From IMG/VR virus record IMGVR_UViG_3300025141_000488, positions 1 through 30,688 of that record: 30,688 nt of DNA. One strand, written 5' to 3'. Below the pieces are notes generated by a model. That model did no database searches. It was not told where the DNA came from and saw nothing but the letters and a program-made list of their open reading frames with translations. Position numbers and translations under genes: made by a program. Shown here one piece after another: positions 24,995 to 30,525 of the stretch. How positions within the stretch are numbered: the first letter of the stretch is position 1; each line of letters opens with the position of its first letter. This DNA is from a virus.

Positions 24995-25714
24995 ATGGCA
25001 CCCACAATCAAGAAGCTACCGCGTGCGAAGTCGCGTGAGGAATGGCTCAACAACGCTATCAGGTTGTCCCGGCCAATCTTCCGCAAACTCAACTGCCCGT
25101 TGCCTAAGAAAGTGCGGGCAGCGTGTTCATGGACGTCGCACGGTGCACGGTCAGCGGCCATTGGTCAGTGCTGGACGTACGAGGCCAGCAAGGATCAGAC
25201 GGTGGAGATACACGTCTCCCCCGTGCTGGACAATGTATTGACCGAGGGCCAGCAGGGCGTGCTTGACGTGTTCGTGCACGAACTCGGACACGCGGCGGCG
25301 GGGATTTCGGAGGGCCACAAGGGCGAGTTCGCACGAGTGGCCCGCGAGTTGGGGCTGGCGGGGCCGTTGACCGCCACGAACGCCGGGCCCGAGTTCGTGA
25401 AAATGTTCAAGCCGATAGTCAAGGCACTGGGGCCGTACCCGCACGCTGAGCTAAGGCCCAGCATGCTGGTACCCGCTGGCCCAGGTGGCGGCGCTGGCAC
25501 CCCAAGCGGCCGAGGCGGCGCACCCGTGCCCCGCACGAGCGGCCCACGGAAGCAGGGCACGCGAATGCTCAAGGTTATGTGCAAAGATTGCGGTTACACA
25601 CTGCGCACCACTCGCACCTGGCTGGAGATGCAAGGCACGCCAAAGTGCCCGTGCAACGATACACCAATGTGGTCCGAGGTCACGCACCCGGACGAAGCAT
25701 GCAAGCGTAGCTGA
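24995..25714 (+). CDS. SprT-like zinc metalloprotease (239 aa)
   Basis: ATG 24995 has AAGGAG at the usual distance; an open frame also extends upstream through the module but lacks a ribosome binding site. HELGH (residues 95-99) is the HExxH zinc-protease motif, and GHKGEF supplies a likely third ligand (H108), as in SprT/Spartan-type domains. After a Gly/Pro-rich linker (about 160-190) comes a four-Cys zinc ribbon (C196, C199, C218, C220: CKDC and CPC), also typical of the family. Spartan proteins degrade DNA-bound or crosslinked proteins; phage SprT-like proteins are common but poorly studied. It is the only gene here with a clear enzymatic prediction, and it might remove host DNA-bound proteins (inference). 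Its stop TGA starts module 4. Confidence 0.85.
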   Translation: MAPTIKKLPRAKSREEWLNNAIRLSRPIFRKLNCPLPKKVRAACSWTSHGARSAAIGQCWTYEASKDQTVEIHVSPVLDNVLTEGQQGVLDVFVHELGHAAAGISEGHKGEFARVARELGLAGPLTATNAGPEFVKMFKPIVKALGPYPHAELRPSMLVPAGPGGGAGTPSGRGGAPVPRTSGPRKQGTRMLKVMCKDCGYTLRTTRTWLEMQGTPKCPCNDTPMWSEVTHPDEACKRS

Positions 25715-25807
25715 CGAGGGGTGCCCGCACCGTTTAAACGGTGCGGGCATTAAGTCGCGAGCACGGTCCCAAGCCCGTGCATTCACTCACACAAGGAGCA
25801 AGATCAC
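25712..25807 (+). repeat. Intergenic module 4
   Basis: Hairpin 1 has perfect arms UGCCCGCACCG/CGGUGCGGGCA around GTTTAAAC (25732-25739). Hairpin 2 arms are GCACGG/CCGUGC, loop UCCCAAGC. It is the last copy of the linker-GC / loop-AAGC subtype that occupies modules 1-4. Confidence 0.9.
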
Positions 25808-26089
25808 ATGATCACGTTGACTTTTAGCATGGGTGCCACGCTGGACGTTCCGGCACAGTGTGTCCTTGAGCAGCCCGAGCAAGGACCGTGCGACGAGCAT
25901 GTTGAGTACTGGGTGTCTCGTGTCGATTGGTCGCAGATCACGCCAGGGGAGATCCGCACAGAGTTGGCCGAATATGGCGCGTGGGATGCTGAGGAATTGG
26001 CTGACGATGATGAAAACCGGCAACGATTGCTGTGGGTTGGTAGTGGATCCTGGCAAGAAGATGCATTTTCCGATGACCGCACCGTTTAA
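25808..26089 (+). CDS. Small conserved-type hypothetical protein (93 aa)
   Basis: The 93-residue protein contains YWVSRVDWSQITPGEIRTEL and EYGAWDAEELADDDENRQRL followed by LWVGSGSW. The 'EYGAWD.EEL.D...N..R.LW' pattern recurs in uncharacterised phage and plasmid proteins (recalled; no function known). The stop TAA lies inside an extra GTTTAAAC hairpin (26079-26097), so the last residues (DDRTV) are encoded by hairpin DNA. This suggests a junction moved into the gene end and changed its C-terminus. Confidence 0.75.
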   Translation: MITLTFSMGATLDVPAQCVLEQPEQGPCDEHVEYWVSRVDWSQITPGEIRTELAEYGAWDAEELADDDENRQRLLWVGSGSWQEDAFSDDRTV

Positions 26090-26097
26090 ACGGTGCG
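26079..26097 (+). repeat. Extra hairpin 1 overlapping a gene end
   Basis: GCACCG/CGGTGC arms around GTTTAAAC (26084-26091) sit directly before module 5. The TAA stop of the 93-aa gene is within the core. It looks like the remnant of a second module, of the GCACCG arm type seen in modules 2, 4 and 7. Confidence 0.8.
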
Positions 26098-26101
26098 GGG
26101 T

Positions 26102-26197
26102 TGACGAGGGGTGCCGAGCACGTTTAAACGTGCTTGGTATTAAGTCACGGCACCGGTCCCAAGTCCGGTGCACTCACTCACACAAGGAGCACGAATC
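26102..26197 (+). repeat. Intergenic module 5
   Basis: Hairpin 1 arms GCCGAGCACG/CGUGCUUGGU surround GTTTAAAC (26122-26129), with G-U pairs. Hairpin 2 arms are GCACCGG/CCGGUGC with loop UCCCAAGU. It is the first copy of the linker-AC / loop-AAGU subtype. Confidence 0.9.
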
Positions 26198-26506
26198 ATG
26201 AGCAAGTCAAGCCCGTGGGGCGCAGTACAAGGCACCGACCGCGTAGCTGAGGGTATTGAATTCGTTTACACGGAAAGCCACGGTGGCTTTCACATATCGG
26301 CGGAACGGCTCAAGCAGGTGCCGCAACGGCTGCAAAACTGGGCGGCACGCTGGGCAAAAGGCTGGGGGCCGCAATGGTACGAAGAGGATTGCTGTGCGGC
26401 TGTAATCCCGGTCACGTTCCCTGGGGAGTTTTCGGCAGAAGACGTAGCCCGAGCGAAAAGCTACTTGGCGAATTTTGACGAGTCAATTCAACAGGCAAAC
26501 ACTTGA
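26198..26506 (+). CDS. DUF7007-like protein (102 aa)
   Basis: The 102-residue protein reads SPWGAVQGTDRVAEGIEFVY, then TESHGGFHISAERLKQVP and WYEEDCCAAVIPVTFPGEF. The 'PWG..Q......GI.FV.T.SHGG......R....P...WYEEDC......FP..F' layout matches what I recall of DUF7007, a family of unknown function in phages and mobile elements. AAGGAG lies before ATG 26198. A GTTTACAC core sits inside the gene (26264-26271). The stop lies 3 nt before module 6. Confidence 0.75.
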   Translation: MSKSSPWGAVQGTDRVAEGIEFVYTESHGGFHISAERLKQVPQRLQNWAARWAKGWGPQWYEEDCCAAVIPVTFPGEFSAEDVARAKSYLANFDESIQQANT

Positions 26507-26509
26507 TAT

Positions 26510-26614
26510 TGACGAGGGGTGCCGGGCACGTTTAAACGTGCTCGGCATTAAGTCACGGCACCGGTCCCAAGTCCGGTGCATTTCACTCACTCACATTCGG
26601 GAGAATTATTTATC
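26510..26614 (+). repeat. Intergenic module 6
   Basis: Hairpin 1 arms GCCGGGCACG/CGUGCUCGGC surround GTTTAAAC (26530-26537), with one mismatch. Hairpin 2 is GCACCGG/CCGGUGC, loop UCCCAAGU. The usual AAGGAG end is replaced by CGGGAGAATTATTTATC before the ATG, so the 3' part has diverged. Confidence 0.85.
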
Positions 26615-26962
26615 ATGGATCATCTTATGCTGATGCTGAACATGGCCGATTTGCGTGCGGCCCTCGCCACTGAGGACCCCAGTGATCGCACTGGGCGCAT
26701 CGTCAAGCTCGGCGCTTCAAGCGAGAAGGTCACGGTTGTGGAGATGCATAACTCCGCATGGGTTTTTAAAAGGGCAGGTCGCAACCACTGGACGTGCGGC
26801 TGCGCAGAGTACGATCCGGCTGAGTTTTACGTTGGCCCCGCGTTGCCCGATTCCGACCTGCAAGGAGGGCAGATTGATGGTGTTTGCATTTCGACAGGCA
26901 CGCCTATTAAAAAGGAGTGCGTGGAGTGGTATTATCTGACCAGTTTTCCGGTCAAGTCGTAG
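26615..26962 (+). CDS. Small hypothetical protein (115 aa)
   Basis: ATG 26615 follows GGGAG by 11 nt; ATG 26627 is an in-frame alternative. The N-terminus is helical (LMLNMADLRAALATED). Then come beta-like segments VVEMHNSAWVFKRAGRNHW and CGCAEYDPAEFYVGPALP, and a C-terminus ECVEWYYLTSFPVKS. Two close cysteines (CGC) are present, with no full zinc motif. Family and role unknown. Confidence 0.65.
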   Translation: MDHLMLMLNMADLRAALATEDPSDRTGRIVKLGASSEKVTVVEMHNSAWVFKRAGRNHWTCGCAEYDPAEFYVGPALPDSDLQGGQIDGVCISTGTPIKKECVEWYYLTSFPVKS

Positions 26963-26963
26963 C

Positions 26964-27060
26964 TGACGAGGGATACCCGCACCGTTTAAACGGTGCGGGT
27001 ATTAAGTCACGGCACCGGTCCCAAGTCCGGTGCACTCACTCACTCACAAGGAGGCACAAA
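26964..27060 (+). repeat. Intergenic module 7
   Basis: Hairpin 1 has perfect arms UACCCGCACCG/CGGUGCGGGUA around GTTTAAAC (26984-26991). Hairpin 2 is GCACCGG/CCGGUGC, loop UCCCAAGU. The upstream gene stops with TAG one base before the box TGA. Confidence 0.9.
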
Positions 27061-27528
27061 ATGCCCAAAAGCCAACCCACCTGCGCAGACCGTGTTAACG
27101 GCAGCTGGCAATCGACGCGGCAGGATTTGCATTGCATGTATGGGGGCACTGCGTCTGAGGTAGAGTTGCGTGCGTTTCTCGCGGACCAGGGACAGGACGC
27201 GGAAGAGCTACGCAACATGGACCGGGACGAGTTAGACCAACAAGCGGCCGATATCCGAGGCGAGTACGGCCTGGAGTTCAGCTATGTGGCCCCGGACACG
27301 TTTGAGGATCAGCCAGACGGCTACTATCGCTACCTGTTTAGCACGGGCGGGCCAGGTACGGAGTTGCGGTTCTATCCTCGGGCCACTTCTGAGGAACGGC
27401 TGGATAGGGCTGAGTACTGGTTTCTCGACTGGTATGACGGGGCCAGCATTACAGTCACAACGGACGAGGTTGTTCAGGCCGTCTGGGAAGATTTATACGA
27501 CACCGGGGCGGTATCCTGCAATTACTGA
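27061..27528 (+). CDS. Conserved phage/plasmid-type hypothetical protein (155 aa)
   Basis: ATG 27061 follows AAGGAGG. The N-terminal half is helical (GTASEVELRAFLADQGQD). The second half reads DGYYRYLFSTGGPGTELRFY and RAEYWFLDWYDGASITVTTD. The combination 'YYRY..S.GGP..E.RFY...EYWFLDW.DGA' recurs in proteins of plasmids and phages with no assigned function (recalled pattern). Its stop TGA starts module 8. A soluble, acidic protein is predicted. Confidence 0.75.
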   Translation: MPKSQPTCADRVNGSWQSTRQDLHCMYGGTASEVELRAFLADQGQDAEELRNMDRDELDQQAADIRGEYGLEFSYVAPDTFEDQPDGYYRYLFSTGGPGTELRFYPRATSEERLDRAEYWFLDWYDGASITVTTDEVVQAVWEDLYDTGAVSCNY

Positions 27529-27629
27529 CGAGGGGTGCTGAGCACGTTTAAACGTGCCCAGCATTAAGTCACAGCTACGGTCCCAAGTCCGTGGCACTCA
27601 CTCACACTCACTACCATGGAGGAAACACC
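27526..27629 (+). repeat. Intergenic module 8
   Basis: Hairpin 1 arms GCUGAGCACG/CGUGCCCAGC surround GTTTAAAC (27546-27553), with one mismatch. Hairpin 2 arms GCUACGG/CCGUGGC keep pairing by compensating changes relative to module 7. The spacer is lengthened by an extra CACTCA unit and ends ATGGAGG before ATG 27630. Confidence 0.9.
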
Positions 27630-28115
27630 ATGGAAGGTCAGACGTTTACACACTTCGGTGTCGGTGCCAATGTCTGGGCACTGGCCAACGGGATCAACGC
27701 CTGCGTTGCCCGGCTCGTCGAGGAGGGCGGCTCCCAAAATCTTGAGCGCTACGGCCATGGGGTGTATGAGTTCAGCCGACCCGTGACGCTGGACGAGGTG
27801 GAGGTGTCGCCCCTGGATGGTGCACTGTCGGCTGCGGAAGATGTCGGCGTTAAGCCCGTAGAGATTCACCGGAGCTGGGCGGACAAGCAGAAAGACACCA
27901 GCACAAACGAGCCTCGGTACAACGGTCGGACGGCCAAGGAGTTGGTTGTGGCCCTTGAGGAGGTGTGTTACGGGCTGGAGGAACTGGCCAGCGACGTTGA
28001 CGACAATGGTCTGCTTCTCGGCCATATCCAGAACCACGCCGACAAACTGGAGGTGCTGTTTAACCAGATCGGTGAGGCGCTGGGGATGGAGGAATACGGC
28101 GGCGTGTGTAGCTGA
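27630..28115 (+). CDS. Hypothetical protein (161 aa)
   Basis: ATG 27630 follows GGAGG by 7 nt. The second half is strongly helical (TAKELVVALEEVCYGLEELA, then LLGHIQNHADKLEVLFNQIG). The first half has GANVWALANGINACVARLVE and a charged linker. A GTTTACAC core lies at codons 5-7 (27644-27651), very near the start. No family is recognised. The stop TGA begins module 9. Confidence 0.7.
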   Translation: MEGQTFTHFGVGANVWALANGINACVARLVEEGGSQNLERYGHGVYEFSRPVTLDEVEVSPLDGALSAAEDVGVKPVEIHRSWADKQKDTSTNEPRYNGRTAKELVVALEEVCYGLEELASDVDDNGLLLGHIQNHADKLEVLFNQIGEALGMEEYGGVCS

Positions 28116-28212
28116 CGAGGGGTGCTGAGCACGTTTAAACGTGCTCAGCATTAAGTCACAACTCCGGTCCCAAGTCCGGGGTATTCACTCACACATGGAA
28201 GGAGAACGTGTT
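28113..28212 (+). repeat. Intergenic module 9
   Basis: Hairpin 1 has perfect 10-bp arms GCUGAGCACG/CGUGCUCAGC around GTTTAAAC (28133-28140). Hairpin 2 arms are ACUCCGG/CCGGGGU, loop UCCCAAGU. The ribosome binding site is GGAAGGAG (28198-28204). Confidence 0.9.
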
Positions 28213-28458
28213 ATGCATGATACGGATGGTGCAGATAAGTTCATAATGATCCGAATGGACAGCGAGCACGACATAGCAGGAACAGAACTGGATCGGCTAC
28301 GGACTGTCGGGCCTGTCGATGTGGAGCTTCTGGCTCAGCAGCGACGGATACTGGGCGATGTCGTGGCGAGTCGTAGAGCGCTGACCCGTGGGCAGATCGA
28401 GGCCGTGGAAGGCGTGTGCGAACTACTGCATGCCATGTTCGACAAGCTGGAGCGCTGA
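28213..28458 (+). CDS. Small hypothetical protein (81 aa)
   Basis: ATG 28213 is chosen over in-frame ATG 28195 because GGAAGGAG lies about 8 nt before it and the earlier ATG is part of that site. The protein has an acidic N-terminus (MHDTDGADKF), then helices (LLAQQRRILGDVVASRRALT, GQIEAVEGVCELLHAMFDKL). No family is recognised. The stop lies 6 nt before module 10. Confidence 0.65.
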   Translation: MHDTDGADKFIMIRMDSEHDIAGTELDRLRTVGPVDVELLAQQRRILGDVVASRRALTRGQIEAVEGVCELLHAMFDKLER

Positions 28459-28464
28459 ATAAAA

Positions 28465-28563
28465 TGACGAGGGGTGCTGGGCACGTTTAAACGTGCCCAG
28501 TATTAAGTCACAGCTACGGTCCCAAGTCCGTGGCACTCACTCACTACACAAGGAGGGCTTTAC
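28465..28563 (+). repeat. Intergenic module 10
   Basis: Hairpin 1 arms CUGGGCACG/CGUGCCCAG surround GTTTAAAC (28485-28492), perfectly paired. Hairpin 2 arms are GCUACGG/CCGUGGC. The ribosome binding site is AAGGAGG. Confidence 0.9.
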
Positions 28564-28755
28564 ATGGCACGCAAAGCCGAAGCTATTCAGCACGTATGTC
28601 ATCCCGAGTCGTCGTGGAAAGAGTACGATGCTCGTGGTATCTACCTCTGCACTGTCTGTGCGGCGTGCGAGGAAAGCAAGCTGGCGAAGTATCGGCCGGA
28701 TGTTTTGACCAACGCAAACTATGAAGCCGACGAGCCTATCGAGCCAGAGGATTAA
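28564..28755 (+). CDS. Small conserved Cys-containing protein (63 aa)
   Basis: The protein reads HVCHPESSWKEYDARGIYLC followed by TVCAACEESKLAKYRPDVL and ends DEPIEPED. The 'YDARGI.L..VC..CE..KL..YRP.VL....Y..DEPI.PE' pattern is, as I recall, a widespread small protein of phages and plasmids with unknown role. Cysteines and histidines (HVCH, C..C) could bind a metal ion. AAGGAGG precedes ATG 28564. Confidence 0.8.
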   Translation: MARKAEAIQHVCHPESSWKEYDARGIYLCTVCAACEESKLAKYRPDVLTNANYEADEPIEPED

Positions 28756-28756
28756 C

Positions 28757-28853
28757 TGACGAGGGGCACCGAGGCGTGTAAACGCTTCGGTGTTAAGTCA
28801 CAGTCACGGTCCCAAGTCCGTGGCACTCACTCACTACGCAAGGAGCAAGAATC
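28757..28853 (+). repeat. Intergenic module 11
   Basis: This is the first copy with arm type CACCGAGGCG/CGCUUCGGUG (ten pairs, one G-U) around GTGTAAAC (28776-28783). Hairpin 2 arms are GUCACGG/CCGUGGC, loop UCCCAAGU. Confidence 0.9.
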
Positions 28854-29156
28854 ATGCATGATCCACGGAAGTGGAAAGATCAGCCCGCGTGCTTGGCTGA
28901 ATCATCACAGGTCTTCGGTTACATCCCCCTCAAGGAGTCCGGGTCTGCTCAGATCTTGTTGTTCGGCGGCATGTGGTATATGACCGCTGGCAACCTGTTC
29001 GGTTCGCAGACAGTTCGCACCAATGACATTGCCACGGTCGGCACGCTCATTTCCGACCTCGCGCTACGCAAAGGCGCAGAAACGATTAAGCTGGATGACT
29101 ACGAGGGGGTGGAGATCGTAGAGAACAGCAAGGAGTTGAGCGATGAGGTTTCCTGA
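28854..29156 (+). CDS. Small hypothetical protein (100 aa)
   Basis: ATG 28854 follows AAGGAGCAAGAATC. The protein has beta-like hydrophobic segments (QVFGYIPLKESGSAQILLFG, MWYMTAGNLFG) and a helical stretch (VGTLISDLALRKGAETIKLD). Its stop overlaps the start of the next gene by 14 nt (29143-29156), the first case in the array where two genes share one module, so the two are probably co-translated. Confidence 0.7.
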   Translation: MHDPRKWKDQPACLAESSQVFGYIPLKESGSAQILLFGGMWYMTAGNLFGSQTVRTNDIATVGTLISDLALRKGAETIKLDDYEGVEIVENSKELSDEVS

Positions 29157-29352
29157 GCGCACTTACATCGACGACAACTACGGCGTGTGGGACGACATGG
29201 ACGATCCCGACATGGTTGAGTTTTACCACCAGGTTCAGAAGGAGAATGTTGAAAAGAAATGCGAAGGCTGTGGTCAGACGGTGATGCTGCGTCCAGACTA
29301 CGGATTCTGCAACATCTGCGCTGATAAACGGGAACGGGGGTGGGACATCTGA
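29143..29352 (+). CDS. Small zinc-finger-like protein (69 aa)
   Basis: ATG 29143 follows AAGGAG inside the 3' end of the previous gene. The C-terminal half has CEGCG and CNICADK, a CxxC...CxxC ribbon. The N-terminal half is acidic (DDNYGVWDDMDDPDMVEF). Such small acidic zinc proteins are frequent in phage early regions; the target is unknown. The stop TGA starts module 12. Confidence 0.75.
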   Translation: MRFPERTYIDDNYGVWDDMDDPDMVEFYHQVQKENVEKKCEGCGQTVMLRPDYGFCNICADKRERGWDI

Positions 29353-29444
29353 CGAGGGGCACCGAGGCGTGTAAACGCTTCGGTGTTAAGTCACAGCTAC
29401 GGTCCCAAGTCCGTGGCACTCACTCACTACGCAAGGAGCAAACA
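29350..29444 (+). repeat. Intergenic module 12
   Basis: Hairpin 1 arms are CACCGAGGCG/CGCUUCGGUG around GTGTAAAC (29369-29376), identical to module 11. Hairpin 2 arms are GCUACGG/CCGUGGC, as in modules 8, 10 and 13. Confidence 0.9.
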
Positions 29445-29642
29445 ATGGCCAAGCAGCTTGCCAGACCAGTAAAGTGCGACGAGAAGCATCTTCGGTCGCT
29501 CGACGTAATACGGGAAATGGGCATCGTCAATATGTGGGGCGGGGCTGAGCCCCTGCGCCAAGTCTATCCCGAACTATCAGAAGCACAGGCGGCGGAAATT
29601 CTGATCTACTGGATGGAAACTTTTAGCGACCGCCATTCATGA
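29445..29642 (+). CDS. Small conserved-type hypothetical protein (65 aa)
   Basis: ATG 29445 follows AAGGAGCAAACA. The protein contains REMGIVNMWGGAEPLRQVYP and AAEILIYWMETFSDRH. 'NMWG...L....PELS...A..IL.YWM.TF..RH' is a pattern I recall from small plasmid and phage proteins of unknown role. The stop TGA starts module 13. Confidence 0.75.
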   Translation: MAKQLARPVKCDEKHLRSLDVIREMGIVNMWGGAEPLRQVYPELSEAQAAEILIYWMETFSDRHS

Positions 29643-29738
29643 CGAGGGGCACCGAGGCGTGTAAACGTGCTCGGTGTTAAGTCACAGCTACGGTCCCAAG
29701 TCCGTGGCACTCACTCACTACACAAAGGAGCAAGAATC
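29640..29738 (+). repeat. Intergenic module 13, apparent chimera
   Basis: The 5' arm (CACCGAGGCG) is of the module 11/12 type, but the 3' arm (CGUGCUCGGUG) matches the 'CGTGCTC' type of modules 6 and 9, so the stem has a bulge. The switch falls at GTGTAAAC (29659-29666). Hairpin 2 is GCUACGG/CCGUGGC. Confidence 0.9.
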
Positions 29739-29930
29739 ATGGCTGATTATCAGATCAGAGTGTCCGTTAAGGCCAGTTTTCTTGTGTGCCTGGCCGCCAG
29801 CGAACTGCCGCTCGACGATGACAGGACTATGCGGCAAATCGTATTCGAACACATACGCCAGCAAATAGCGGATTCGGACGCAGAGGACGTTATTGACGAG
29901 TGGACGCCCGAAAGCATCGGACCTATGTAG
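29739..29930 (+). CDS. Small hypothetical protein (63 aa)
   Basis: ATG 29739 follows AAAGGAG. The sequence has a beta strand (YQIRVSVKASFLVCLAAS), a charged helix (DDRTMRQIVFEHIRQQIA) and an acidic C-terminus. No family is recognised. Its stop is TAG fused to the module box (TAGACGAGGGG), a one-base change of the usual TGACGAGGGG. Confidence 0.65.
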   Translation: MADYQIRVSVKASFLVCLAASELPLDDDRTMRQIVFEHIRQQIADSDAEDVIDEWTPESIGPM

Positions 29931-30023
29931 ACGAGGGGCACCGAGGCGTGTAAACGCTTCGGTGTTAAGTCGCAACTCCGGTCCCAAGTCCGGGGTAGAA
30001 CTCACTCACACATTGGAGGATTT
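29928..30023 (+). repeat. Intergenic module 14
   Basis: The box starts TAGACGAGGGG. Hairpin 1 is CACCGAGGCG/CGCUUCGGUG around GTGTAAAC (29948-29955). Hairpin 2 arms are ACUCCGG/CCGGGGU. It is the only copy that pairs linker TAAGTCGC with loop UCCCAAGU, mixing the two subtypes. The ribosome binding site is TTGGAGG. Confidence 0.9.
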
Positions 30024-30305
30024 ATGCAGCTTACGATGGCTGACTGGCTGCTCCACGGGCGGCAAACGTGCAAGGACAAACCCTATGTTGCCTGTCGTGA
30101 TGTTGTGGAGGCACACGCTATGGAACGGGTTCGAATTAGAAAAACGGCACGTCCCTATGCGGGTAGGCTGTTGGAGGTGGCAGGCCGCGAAACCTACCCC
30201 AACGGGCGAAGTGTCGTACGCGTATACCCGCCCCGGAAGAGCAAGTACTACCGGACGTTGGAGTATGAATTGCACGAGGTTCAGGAGGTGCAAGATGAGC
30301 CGTAG
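30024..30305 (+). CDS. Small basic hypothetical protein (93 aa)
   Basis: ATG 30024 follows GGAGG. The protein is rich in Arg/Lys and Tyr, with RKTARPYAGRLLEVAGRE and VRVYPPRKSKYYRTLEYEL and an acidic end. It overlaps the next gene by 11 nt. The family is not recognised; the basic beta-rich centre would suit nucleic-acid contact, but this is a guess. Confidence 0.65.
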   Translation: MQLTMADWLLHGRQTCKDKPYVACRDVVEAHAMERVRIRKTARPYAGRLLEVAGRETYPNGRSVVRVYPPRKSKYYRTLEYELHEVQEVQDEP

Positions 30306-30525
30306 AGTGCACCCTGTCGTGCGTCAGATCGTAGATCGGCAGCACGTTGGTACGCCCAACCGCGAGGTGATCGCGGCCGTAGTACGTGGCCTCAAGGACG
30401 GCTGGCGCACCTGGCGTACGCTGGATCGTCGCACGCGGCGCAAGTGGATGAATGACGCCATTCGTATACACGCGAGCAACCGCGAGTTGTATACGAATGT
30501 CATGCGGTATGGCCGAGGCGTGTAA
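30295..30525 (+). CDS. Small basic hypothetical protein (76 aa)
   Basis: ATG 30295 follows AGGAGG in the end of the previous gene, so the pair is co-translated and shares module 14. The protein is very basic and helical (VVRGLKDGWRTWRTLDRRTR, then RKWMNDAIRIHASNRELY). The stop TAA lies inside a GTGTAAAC core (30520-30527), as in the 93-aa gene ending at 26089. Confidence 0.7.
   Translation: MSRRVHPVVRQIVDRQHVGTPNREVIAAVVRGLKDGWRTWRTLDRRTRRKWMNDAIRIHASNRELYTNVMRYGRGV

Noticed and set aside
28530-28563. T7-type phage RNA polymerase promoter (ACTCACTA in some modules)
   Set aside because: Only some modules have CACTA, the AT-rich upstream part of such promoters is missing, and the string fits the conserved ACTCACTCAC spacer; no such polymerase is visible here.
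24242-30023. Module hairpins as intrinsic terminators or tRNA-like T-arms
   Set aside because: No T-run follows either hairpin. The loop UCCCAAGY does not match the TTCRANY T-loop, and no acceptor or anticodon arms are present.
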